DNA from: Brevundimonas aurantiaca
Lineage (GTDB): Bacteria; Pseudomonadota; Alphaproteobacteria; Caulobacterales; Caulobacteraceae
NCBI RefSeq assembly: GCF_014199955.1
Contig: NZ_JACHOQ010000001.1
Coordinates: 782,412-846,411 of the forward strand
Length of the DNA stretch: 64,000 bases
Direction: 5' to 3'
A program made the position numbers and the translations under genes. A model generated the notes under the pieces. That model made no database searches. It saw nothing but the letters and a program-made list of their open reading frames with translations, and had not been told where the DNA came from. How positions within the stretch are numbered: the first letter of the stretch is position 1; every line of letters starts with the position of its first letter. Of this stretch, positions 26,170 to 33,765 are shown in pieces.

Positions 26170-27090
26170 CTACGCCTCCTCCGCCCAGGCCTTGATCAGG
26201 CTGTGGGCGATGGCGAAGGGCGGCGGGGCCTGAATGGTCGGGTGGGCGCCGGCCAGAACCGCCCTCGCCTCGGCCCGCGTCAGCCAGGCCACGCTCTCCA
26301 GCTCGGTCTGATCCGGCCGGGCCTGGTCGTCCGAGACCTCGGCGATCAGGCCGATCATCAGCTGTGACGGGAAGGGCCAGGGCTGACTGGAGTGATAGAC
26401 GGCGTCGATCACCGTCAGGCCCGCCTCTTCCTTGACCTCGCGGGCGCAGGCCTCCTCGATCGACTCGCCGGGCTCCAGGAAGCCCGCCAGGGCCGACATC
26501 CGCCCCGCCGGCCAGGCCGCCTGGCGGCCCAGCAGACAGACCGGCTCGGCCCCGCCCTTATAGACCGGCAGCATGATGGTGACCGGATCGACGCGCGGGA
26601 AATGCTCGGTCCCGCAGGCCGGGCAGCGCCGCTTCCACCCGCCCGAAGCCGTCTCGCTCAGTGTGCCGCAATTGGCGCAGAAGCCGTGTTTGCGTCGCCA
26701 GTCGAACAGGCTCTTGGCCCCGCCCGCCATGGCCGCGTCCTGGGCCGGCAGGATGGCTGCGGCGGCGCGCATCTCATGAAAGGCCCCCAAGCCTTTCACC
26801 GGCCCCTCGGCCGGATCAATCGAGCCCTCGAACTCGACGGCGAAGACCGGCGCTTCCTTCCAGAGCCCCAGGAAGACGTCGCGATCCGGAACCATGTCGC
26901 GGGCGTGTTTCAGCGACAGCCAGGCCAGGCGCGGCCCGTCCGCCGTCTCCTCGACCAGGGGCCGCCCCTCCCACAGCACCATGGACAGGGCCTCCGGGTT
27001 CGCCTCCTGTTCGGCCAGCCAGTCGGGGTCGTTGCGCAGGTCGCCCGCGCGGTCGAGCGGATTGCCGGAGAAGACGTTCTGATGAGCCAT
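26170..27090 (-). CDS. nudC: NAD(+) diphosphatase, NudC
   Basis: A 306-residue Nudix hydrolase that cleaves NADH, NAD+ and possibly NAD caps on RNA. It has a four-cysteine zinc ribbon (FCANCG and RCPACG), the FPRVDPVTIML entry and the Nudix box GFLEPGESIEEACAREVKEEAG, followed by the NudC-specific SSQPWPFPSQLMIG. The frame extends upstream to 27168, but Met 27090 starts the conserved region. It converges with kdsB. Confidence 0.95.
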   Translation of the reverse strand: MAHQNVFSGNPLDRAGDLRNDPDWLAEQEANPEALSMVLWEGRPLVEETADGPRLAWLSLKHARDMVPDRDVFLGLWKEAPVFAVEFEGSIDPAEGPVKGLGAFHEMRAAAAILPAQDAAMAGGAKSLFDWRRKHGFCANCGTLSETASGGWKRRCPACGTEHFPRVDPVTIMLPVYKGGAEPVCLLGRQAAWPAGRMSALAGFLEPGESIEEACAREVKEEAGLTVIDAVYHSSQPWPFPSQLMIGLIAEVSDDQARPDQTELESVAWLTRAEARAVLAGAHPTIQAPPPFAIAHSLIKAWAEEA

Positions 27091-27138
27091 GCGGCCTTGT
27101 AGCTCTTGATTCCGCCGGCCGCACCCGTCATATCCCCG

Positions 27139-27240
27139 CTTGGAGATCGCGGGCGAAGGCTTCGCCAACCTGGTCAGGGCCGGAAGGCAGCAGCCACAAC
27201 GAATTCCCCTTCGGGTCGCGGTCTCTACTCTCTCCTTTTT
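27139..27240 (+). ncRNA. ffs: signal recognition particle RNA (4.5S)
   Basis: The conserved apical domain CCTGGTCAGGGCCGGAAGG then CAGCAGCCAC (27169-27197) is diagnostic of bacterial SRP RNA. The flanks GGAGATCGCGGGCGAAGG and CCTTCGGGTCGCGGTCTC pair to form the long basal stem. The transcript ends in CTCTCCTTTTT, an apparent terminator tail. It binds Ffh and works with FtsY, whose gene is at 61.4-62.3 kb. Confidence 0.93.
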
Positions 27241-27242
27241 GT

Positions 27243-27331
27243 GCGCTAACGCTCGCCGCGCGGCGGCTCGCTGCTTGAGCGCGGCTTGGGGCGCTGACGC
27301 TTGCGACGCGGTCGCTCGCGGCTGGAGCGCG
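27243..27331. repeat. imperfect tandem duplication of a palindromic 41-mer
   Basis: Two units, 27243-27283 and 27291-27331, share GCGCTnACGCT at the start and GAGCGCG at the end, with about ten substitutions. Each unit is itself dyad-like (GCGCT...AGCGC). They lie between ffs and a family B repeat. No gene is seen in 27241-27544 apart from these repeats. Confidence 0.65.
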
Positions 27332-27340
27332 TGTGTTCGC

Positions 27341-27497
27341 GTCCCTCTCCCGCTTGCGGGAGAGGTGGCCCGGCGTCCGCAGAGCGGACCAGGGTCGGAG
27401 AGGGAAGTTTTCTTTCAGGACACGTGACTTCCCCCATCGTCAGGCGTGTCGCTGCGCGCCACGACCTGACACTTCCCCCGCAAGCGGGGGAAGGTCC
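27341..27497. repeat. family B intergenic repeat, copy 3
   Basis: A full composite copy before dnaX, same orientation as the other four. The internal sub-palindrome reads CGTCCGCAGAGCGGACCAGG here instead of CGTTCGCGCAGCGAACC, showing compensating changes on both sides of the stem. Confidence 0.87.
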
Positions 27498-27544
27498 GAA
27501 GGAAGCCCTTCGCCCCGCCGCTCACCCGCTGTAAGACTTCGCCC

Positions 27545-29389
27545 ATGAGCGACAACGACCCGAATCTCGACGGCCCGCCCTGGGAAGAGGACGACGTCGT
27601 CGAGCGCGACGAGAACACCGACGACATGTTCGGCGCCCCCGCCCCGGCGGCCGGGCCCGTCCCTGCGCCTGCGCCGGCCGCGCCGCCGCCTGTCGCCGCC
27701 GTCAGCGAGGATCAGGCCGACGACGGCGCCGCCTATCAGGTGCTGGCGCGCAAATACCGGCCGCGCACCTTCGAGGATCTGATCGGTCAGGAGGCGATGG
27801 TGAGGACGCTCACCAACGCCTTCGCCACCGGGCGGATCGCCCACGCCTTCATGCTGACCGGGGTGCGGGGCGTCGGCAAGACGACCACCGCCCGTCTCTT
27901 GGCCCGCGCCCTGAACAATGAGACGGAGACGATCGACCGTCCGTCCCTGACCCTGACCGCCCACGGCCGGCACGACGCCGCCATCATGGCCGGCCAGCAT
28001 ATGGACGTGATGGAGATGGACGCCGCCTCCCACACCGGGGTCAACGACATCCGCGACATCCTGGAGAGCGTGCGGTATGCGCCGGTCGAGGCCCGCTACA
28101 AGGTCTATGTGCTGGACGAGGTCCATATGCTGTCGACGCAGGCCTTCAACGCCCTGCTGAAGACGCTGGAGGAGCCGCCGCCCCACGCCAAATTCATCTT
28201 CGCCACCACCGAGATCCGCAAGGTGCCGGTGACCATCCTGAGCCGCTGTCAGCGCTTCGACCTGCGCCGGGTCGAGCCCGAGATTCTGGTCGATCACCTG
28301 GGCCGGATCGCCGAGCGGGAGGGGATGAAGATCGAGCAGGACGCCCTGGCCCTGATCTCGCGCGCAGCCGAGGGTTCGGTGCGCGACGGCCTGTCCCTGC
28401 TGGACCAGGCCCTGGTTCAGGCCGAACGGGGACAGGTGGTCAAGACCGAGACAGTGCGCGACATGCTGGGGTTGGCCGACCGCAGCCAGACCATCGCCCT
28501 GTTCGAAAGCGTCATGGCCGGCCGCACGCCCGAAGCCCTGGAAAACTTCCGCACCCTTTACGGCTACGGCGCCGACCCGGTGCAGGTGACCAACGACCTC
28601 TTGGAACACTGCCACGCCGCCTCGGTGGCCAAGATGCTGGGGCCGAACGCGACCCGACTGCCCAATGACCAGGCGCAGAAACTGGCCGCCCTGGGCGCCG
28701 CCATCCCGGCCGCCACCCTGTCGCGCACCTGGCAGATGCTGCTGAAGGCCCTGGACGAGGTGCGGCGCGCGCCCAATCCCGCCGATGCGGTCGAGATGGC
28801 CATCGTCCGCCTGGCCTACGCCGCCGACCTGCCGGGACCGGAGGAGGCGTTAAAGCGGCTTCAGTCGGGCGAGCCCTTCGGGGGCGGATCGGCCCCGCGT
28901 GGCGGCGGCTCCGGCGGCGGGGGCGGGACCTCGGCCCAGCTGGCCGCGCGGCCGGTCATGGCCCCCGCCCTGCCCGATCCCCAGACCTTCGAACAGGTCG
29001 TGGCCCTGATCGGCGAGAAGCGCGAAGTCGGCCTGCAGATGGACGTGGAGCGGTTCGTCAAACCCGTCTCGTTCAAGCCCGGCGCCATCGTCTATGAGAG
29101 CGTCGAGGGCGCGCCGGTCGAACTGGCCCGGCGTCTGGCCGGCCGGCTGAAGGAATGGACCGGCCGCACCTGGCTGATCGCCGCCAACGGCCAGGGCGGC
29201 GGCGACACCCTGATCGAACGCCAGAGGAAGGAACGGGCCGCCGAGCGCCAGAAGATCGAGGCCGATCCCTTCATCAAGGCCGTGCTGCTGGCCTTCCCCG
29301 GCGCCCAGCTGGGCGAGATCAAGACCATCGCCCCGACGGTGGTCACGCCTGAAATCCCCGACGCCGCCGAGGACGACGACGAGGACTGA
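27545..29389 (+). CDS. dnaX: DNA polymerase III gamma/tau subunit, DnaX
   Basis: A 614-residue clamp-loader ATPase. After an acidic, Pro/Ala-rich N-terminal extension of about 60 residues come YRPRTFEDLIGQE, Walker A GVRGVGKTTTARL, Walker B VYVLDEVHML and the SRC motif LSRCQRFDLRR. A Gly-rich linker (about residues 443-460) leads to the tau-type C-terminal domain. The four-cysteine zinc module normally between Walker A and EMDAAS is replaced by a cysteine-free stretch (NNETETIDRPSLTLTAHG). The usual downstream ybaB-recR pair is absent; a convergent acyltransferase gene follows instead. Confidence 0.94.
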   Translation: MSDNDPNLDGPPWEEDDVVERDENTDDMFGAPAPAAGPVPAPAPAAPPPVAAVSEDQADDGAAYQVLARKYRPRTFEDLIGQEAMVRTLTNAFATGRIAHAFMLTGVRGVGKTTTARLLARALNNETETIDRPSLTLTAHGRHDAAIMAGQHMDVMEMDAASHTGVNDIRDILESVRYAPVEARYKVYVLDEVHMLSTQAFNALLKTLEEPPPHAKFIFATTEIRKVPVTILSRCQRFDLRRVEPEILVDHLGRIAEREGMKIEQDALALISRAAEGSVRDGLSLLDQALVQAERGQVVKTETVRDMLGLADRSQTIALFESVMAGRTPEALENFRTLYGYGADPVQVTNDLLEHCHAASVAKMLGPNATRLPNDQAQKLAALGAAIPAATLSRTWQMLLKALDEVRRAPNPADAVEMAIVRLAYAADLPGPEEALKRLQSGEPFGGGSAPRGGGSGGGGGTSAQLAARPVMAPALPDPQTFEQVVALIGEKREVGLQMDVERFVKPVSFKPGAIVYESVEGAPVELARRLAGRLKEWTGRTWLIAANGQGGGDTLIERQRKERAAERQKIEADPFIKAVLLAFPGAQLGEIKTIAPTVVTPEIPDAAEDDDED

Positions 29390-29397
29390 GGGAGGGT

Positions 29398-30555
29398 TCA
29401 GCCTTCCAGGGAGATGACCGGCCCGGCCTCGACCGGGGCGGACCGCCGTCCGCCGCGCCGACGCTTCAGCCAGGCGCGGACGCGCGACTGGATCCGGTCG
29501 TCGACGGCGAAGTGGAAGGCGAAGGCGAAGGCCACAGCCGCCAGGACGCCGCAGCCCCACAGAACCCACTGGGCCGGCTCAGACAGGGCGAAGCGCGCGT
29601 TCGCCGCATTGACCACGCCGAACCAGGCGATGCGGACCACTTCGTTGGAGATGAACATGGAGAAGGAGACCAGGGCTGCGGTCTCCACCAGCCTGGACGG
29701 GCGGCGCACCGGCACGGCGCCGGCGGCCAGGATGATCAGCGAGATCATCGCCAGCGAGACCAGGGCGGTCTTGCCGAAGGCCTGGGCCAGGACCAGGCCA
29801 CAGAAGGCGGCGATGCCGATCCAGCCGGCGAAGCGCGGATGGATCCACACCGACTGGGCGAACCAGGCCAGGCTCATGCCCAGGACGAACAGGGGCAGGG
29901 CCCGGATGAAGCCGTAGCCCATGGGCATCTGATAGACGGGATAGGCCAGAAGGCTCCAGCACAGCTGATTGGCGACCAGATAGCCGCCGATCCCCAGGGC
30001 CAGGGCGCTCCACGGCCCCAGCCGCGTCAGGCCGCGCAGGATCCAGGGGAAGCACAGATAGCAGCCGATCAGGGCCGAGATCGACCAGGTCGGCGCATTC
30101 CAGCCCAGGCCGCCGTGCACCCCGTAAGACTGGACCAGCAGCAGTTGGGCCGGCAGCTGGTCCCAGCGGAACCATTCGGGATTGCGGGGTGCGATCCCGA
30201 CCGAGGCGCTGAGCAGCACCAGGGCGACCAGAGACAGGCCCATGATCAGATGGGCCGGGACGACCCGCAACACCCGCTTCAGGACGAAGTCGCCGTGCGA
30301 CATCCGCCCCTGGCCGACCGCCGCCCCATAGACCCGCATCAGCACATAGCCGGAATCGATCAGGAAGAAGTTGGTCAGCAGGAAGCCGCCGCGTTCGAAC
30401 ACCGGATGAACCGCCTCAGCCAGCGGGACCGGGCCGGCCGCCTGGAAGTGGTGCAGAATGATCAGGAAGGCCACAATGAAACGCAGGGCGTCCAGCCAGC
30501 CGCCCCGAGCGATCGGGGTTGTTTCATTCCGGGTCGAAATCAGGGTCCAGGGCAC
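29398..30555 (-). CDS. acyltransferase family 3 membrane protein
   Basis: A 385-residue integral membrane protein. It opens with GWLDALRFIVAFLIILHHF (the R and H-H of the family) and has the extracytoplasmic DSGYVLMRVYG and APTWSISALIGCYLCFPW blocks typical of acyltransferase 3 enzymes. The GTG start has an excellent AAGGAGG ribosome site nine bases upstream. The C-terminus is a basic cytoplasmic tail (RAWLKRRRGGRR). The acceptor is unknown, probably a surface polysaccharide. Confidence 0.88.
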   Translation of the reverse strand: MPWTLISTRNETTPIARGGWLDALRFIVAFLIILHHFQAAGPVPLAEAVHPVFERGGFLLTNFFLIDSGYVLMRVYGAAVGQGRMSHGDFVLKRVLRVVPAHLIMGLSLVALVLLSASVGIAPRNPEWFRWDQLPAQLLLVQSYGVHGGLGWNAPTWSISALIGCYLCFPWILRGLTRLGPWSALALGIGGYLVANQLCWSLLAYPVYQMPMGYGFIRALPLFVLGMSLAWFAQSVWIHPRFAGWIGIAAFCGLVLAQAFGKTALVSLAMISLIILAAGAVPVRRPSRLVETAALVSFSMFISNEVVRIAWFGVVNAANARFALSEPAQWVLWGCGVLAAVAFAFAFHFAVDDRIQSRVRAWLKRRRGGRRSAPVEAGPVISLEG

Positions 30556-30601
30556 GGGGAAGGCCTCCTTGGCCCCCTCCCCCGCAAGAGACGGGCCGGG
30601 T

Positions 30602-31201
30602 TCAGCCCCGGACCAGCCTCAGGAACTCTTCGCGGGTGCGCGGATCGTCGCGGACCACGCCGATCAGATGGCTTGTCGACAGGCTGGCGCCCGGCGCATT
30701 GACCCCGCGCAGGGTCATGCAGCTGTGCTCGGCCTCGATCACCACCCCGACGCCGTGCGGCTTCAGCACCGTATTGATGGCCTCGGCGATCTCGGCGGTC
30801 ATCTTCTCCTGGATCTGCAGGCGCCGGGCGAAGCCGCGCACCACCCGCGCCAGTTTGGAGATGCCCACCACCCGGTCGGTCGGCAGATAGGCCACATGGG
30901 CCCGGCCCACGACCGGCAGCATATGGTGTTCGCAGAAGCTGACGAAGCGGATGTCCTTCAGCACCACCAGCTGATCATAGCCGCCCGTCTCCTCGAAGGT
31001 CTTCTCCAGATAGGACAACGGGTCGGTCTCATAGCCCGAGAACAGCTCGCGATAGCTGCGCGCCACCCGCGCCGGGGTCTCCAGGAGACCCTCGCGGTCG
31101 GGATCGTCCCCCGCCCATTCGATCAGGGTGCGCACCGCCGCCTCGGCGTCGGCCTGGGTCAGACGGGAGGCGCGGGCGGTCTTGGGGGGGACGTCGGTCA
31201 T
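30602..31201 (-). CDS. folE: GTP cyclohydrolase I, FolE
   Basis: A 199-residue enzyme that opens folate/pterin synthesis (GTP to dihydroneopterin triphosphate). Motifs: VRTLIEWAGDDPDREGL, SFCEHHMLPVVGRAHVAYLP (with zinc Cys and His) and HSCMTLRGVNAPGA (second zinc Cys). The N-terminus carries a short basic lead (TDVPPKTARAS). Monocistronic, followed on the minus strand by the acyltransferase gene. Confidence 0.96.
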   Translation of the reverse strand: MTDVPPKTARASRLTQADAEAAVRTLIEWAGDDPDREGLLETPARVARSYRELFSGYETDPLSYLEKTFEETGGYDQLVVLKDIRFVSFCEHHMLPVVGRAHVAYLPTDRVVGISKLARVVRGFARRLQIQEKMTAEIAEAINTVLKPHGVGVVIEAEHSCMTLRGVNAPGASLSTSHLIGVVRDDPRTREEFLRLVRG

Positions 31202-31283
31202 GACAGGGCCTATAGCGAGCCGAACACGAAAAGCAAAAATCCTACCCCTTACGCTGCGGCGACGCGGTCAGACGCCGGACCGG

Positions 31284-31372
31284 GAAAAACAGTGTCCGAT
31301 GTGTCCGGAAATCGGGCGGCGGGCGCCGCTGCGGACGCGAAAAAAACAGTGTCCGATGTGTCCGATCTGTCC
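31284..31372 (+). repeat. family D (TGTCCGAT)n motif blocks, copies 2 and 3
   Basis: Two blocks, GGAAAAACAGTGTCCGATG and CGCGAAAAAAACAGTGTCCG, start at 31284 and 31337 and continue with GTGTCCG or TGTCCGATCTGTCC. They lie in the 355-base gene-free interval between folE and fliQ (31202-31556). Apart from these and a CtrA-type box I see no other element there. Confidence 0.75.
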
Positions 31373-31493
31373 AAATCCCCATCCGCCCAGACCGTGGAAG
31401 TGGCGTCGGCGCACGCTCGGGTCAAGGCGATCGCAGGACGAACGGATACGCCCGAGGAGTTGGGAGCCAGCTGACGCCCCCACCCCTCTCCCG

Positions 31494-31509
31494 TTATCTC
31501 CCCGTTAAC
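31494..31509 (+). promoter_or_regulatory. CtrA-type binding site upstream of fliQ
   Basis: TTAT-CTCCCCG-TTAAC fits the CtrA consensus TTAA-N7-TTAAC with one mismatch. It ends 47 bases before the fliQ start. In Caulobacter the flagellar export genes of this class are activated by phosphorylated CtrA, so this is the expected control element of fliQ-fliR-flhB and perhaps cckA. Confidence 0.65.
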
Positions 31510-31556
31510 CATCCTCCCGGCATTTTCTGCCCAGTGTGTTTTGGGAGTCTCGGCCG

Positions 31557-31820
31557 ATGAACGGCGCGGAAGTTCTGGATGTGGGGCGTGACGCCATCTG
31601 GCTGACGATCCAGCTGTGCCTGCCGGTGCTGATCGTGGGCCTGGTGGTGGGCGTGGTGATCGGTCTGTTTCAGGCCCTGACGCAGATTCAGGAACAGACC
31701 CTGATCTATGCGCCCAAGATCATCGCCATCTTCGTCTCCCTGCTGCTGTTCCTGCCGCTGATGGGCGCCCTGTTGGGCGGCTTCATGCGCCAGATCGCCG
31801 CCCGCATCGCGGGCATGTAG
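31557..31820 (+). CDS. fliQ: flagellar export apparatus protein FliQ
   Basis: An 87-residue protein with two transmembrane helices, part of the FliPQR core of the flagellar type III export gate. Family pattern: DAIWLTIQLCLPVLIVGLVVGVVIGLFQALTQIQEQTL, then PKIIAIFVSLLLFLPLMG. The ATG at 31557 is chosen for its GGGAG site nine bases upstream; the open frame begins earlier at a GTG. fliR follows after 30 bases. Confidence 0.95.
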   Translation: MNGAEVLDVGRDAIWLTIQLCLPVLIVGLVVGVVIGLFQALTQIQEQTLIYAPKIIAIFVSLLLFLPLMGALLGGFMRQIAARIAGM

Positions 31821-31850
31821 GGTGGGCGGGTCCGAGACGCGGGGCGTCTG

Positions 31851-32633
31851 ATGGACGGCTGGGCCACCGCCGACCAGGTCTGGGCCGGCGGGCTGATCTT
31901 CGCCCGGATCGGGGCGATCCTGATGGTCATGCCCGGCTTCGGCGAGGCCTATGTGCCGCCGCGCATCCGCCTGTCCCTGGCCCTTTTGATCAGCCTGGTC
32001 CTGTGGCCCGTGGTGCGGGCGGGCCTGCCCGGCCTGCCCGACGGCCTGGGCGGCATGGTCGGCTGGATCATCCGCGAGGTGACGACCGGCCTGATGATCG
32101 GCCTTTTGCTGCGGCTGTTGATGACGGCCCTGACCACGGCGGGCGAGATCGTCTCCCTGCAGACCACCCTCAGCTTCGCCCAGACGGCCAATCCGCTGCA
32201 GGCCCAGCCGGGATCGACCATCGCCTCGTTTCTGATGCTGTTCGGGGTGACGCTGATCTTCGCCACAGACACCCACCATCTGTTCATCGCCGGCATGGTC
32301 GGCTCCTACAAGCTGATCGCCCCGGCCCAGCCGCTGATGATGAACGACTTCACCGCCATGGCGGTGCGGACCGTGGGGGACAGCTTCCTGTTGGGGGTTC
32401 AGCTGTCGGCGCCGGTTCTGGTCTTCGCCCTGATCTTCAACCTGGCCTCGGGTCTGGTGGCGCGGGTCATGCCGTCGTTTCAGGTCTATTTCGCCGCCGC
32501 GCCCCTGAGCGTGATCCTGGGTCTTTCGATCTTCGCCCTCAGCCTGGGGGCGCTGGGGACTGTCTTCATCGACCGCTATCGACGCCTGGGCGAGCTGTTC
32601 GCGGCCGGGGTGATGGGAGGCGCCGGTGGCTGA
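31851..32633 (+). CDS. fliR: flagellar export apparatus protein FliR
   Basis: A 260-residue inner-membrane protein with about six helices. Blocks: FARIGAILMVMPGFGEAYVPPRIRL, the conserved FAQTANPLQAQPGSTIASF loop and FQVYFAAAPLSVILGL. It belongs to the export gate with FliQ and FlhB. The start of flhB lies inside its last codons. Confidence 0.95.
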   Translation: MDGWATADQVWAGGLIFARIGAILMVMPGFGEAYVPPRIRLSLALLISLVLWPVVRAGLPGLPDGLGGMVGWIIREVTTGLMIGLLLRLLMTALTTAGEIVSLQTTLSFAQTANPLQAQPGSTIASFLMLFGVTLIFATDTHHLFIAGMVGSYKLIAPAQPLMMNDFTAMAVRTVGDSFLLGVQLSAPVLVFALIFNLASGLVARVMPSFQVYFAAAPLSVILGLSIFALSLGALGTVFIDRYRRLGELFAAGVMGGAGG

Positions 32634-33702
32634 AGGCGCCGATCCCGAGTCGAAAACCGAAGAGGCGACACCCCGAAAACTTGAGGAAGCCCGCAAGAAG
32701 GGCGATGTCGCCAAGTCCCAGGACGTGGGTCAGGTGCTGGCGCTCGCCGGGGCGGCCTCGGTGATCCTGGGGGCCGGGGGCTGGTTCGCCGGGTCCATGG
32801 CCGAACAGCTCCTGCCCTTCATCGCCGCCCCGCACCAGATGCTGGGCATGCTGGATTCCGGAGCGGGGACGCAATTGTTGGCCCGCGCCCTGTGGGCCAT
32901 GACCCCGTTTCTGGGGGCCGTCATGCTGGCCACCATCATCGGCGGGGCGGGCGGGCATCTGGCCCAGTCCGGCCTGATCTTCACCGGCGAGAAGCTGAAG
33001 CCGCAGTGGTCGGCGGTGAACCCCCTGTCGGGGTTCAAACGCATCTTCGGGCCTGACGGCCTGATGCAGTTCGTCAAGACCCTGATCAAGCTGATCGCCG
33101 TATGCGTGGTGTGCTGGATGGTGCTGAAGCCCCACACGCGCGAGTTCGAGAACCTGGTGACGGTGAGCCCCCTGGCCCTGTTGCCCCTGGCGCGGGACAT
33201 GGCCCTGGCCCTGTTCGTGGCGGCCATCATCCTGCTGGGAGCCACCGCCGGCGCCGACTTCATCTGGCAGAAGATGCGCTTCGCCAAGCGGATGCGGATG
33301 ACCAAGGAAGAGCTGAAGGAAGACTATAAGCAGACCGAGGGCGACCCGCACGTCAAGGCCAAGCTGAAGCAGATCCGCATGCAGCGCAGCCGCCAGCGGA
33401 TGATGGCCAATGTGCCCAAGGCCACGGTGATCGTGACCAACCCGACCCACTATTCGGTGGCCCTGCGCTATGAGCCGGACCAGGGGGACGGGGCGCCGGT
33501 CTGCGTCGCCAAGGGGGTGGACGCCCTGGCCCTGCGCATCCGCGAGGTGGCCAAGGAACACGACGTGCCCATCGTCGAGAACGTGCCTCTGGCGCGCGCG
33601 CTCTACGCCACCGTCGAGGTGGACGAGGTGATCCCCAAGGAGCATTTCGAGGCCGCCGCCAAGATCATCGGCTTCGTCTTCCAATCGCGAAAACGCCGGT
33701 AA
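32626..33702 (+). CDS. flhB: flagellar export switch protein FlhB
   Basis: A 358-residue protein with four transmembrane helices and a cytoplasmic autocleaving domain carrying NPTH (TNPTHYSVALRY), where cleavage after Asn switches export from hook to filament substrates. The N-terminus has the family line DPESKTEEATPRKLEEARKKGDVAKS. The GTG start overlaps the fliR stop by eight bases. cckA follows after 63 bases. Confidence 0.96.
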   Translation: MAEGADPESKTEEATPRKLEEARKKGDVAKSQDVGQVLALAGAASVILGAGGWFAGSMAEQLLPFIAAPHQMLGMLDSGAGTQLLARALWAMTPFLGAVMLATIIGGAGGHLAQSGLIFTGEKLKPQWSAVNPLSGFKRIFGPDGLMQFVKTLIKLIAVCVVCWMVLKPHTREFENLVTVSPLALLPLARDMALALFVAAIILLGATAGADFIWQKMRFAKRMRMTKEELKEDYKQTEGDPHVKAKLKQIRMQRSRQRMMANVPKATVIVTNPTHYSVALRYEPDQGDGAPVCVAKGVDALALRIREVAKEHDVPIVENVPLARALYATVEVDEVIPKEHFEAAAKIIGFVFQSRKRR

Positions 33703-33765
33703 CGCCGCCGTAAGGCTTGCCGCCCGATTTCAGCGTATGATCAGCCTACTGATTCGCGAGGCCGC

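Noticed and set aside
31202..31474. A protein continuing from an open frame between folE and fliQ
   Set aside because: The frame crosses the family D repeats, is antisense to folE and has no recognisable domain or ribosome site.
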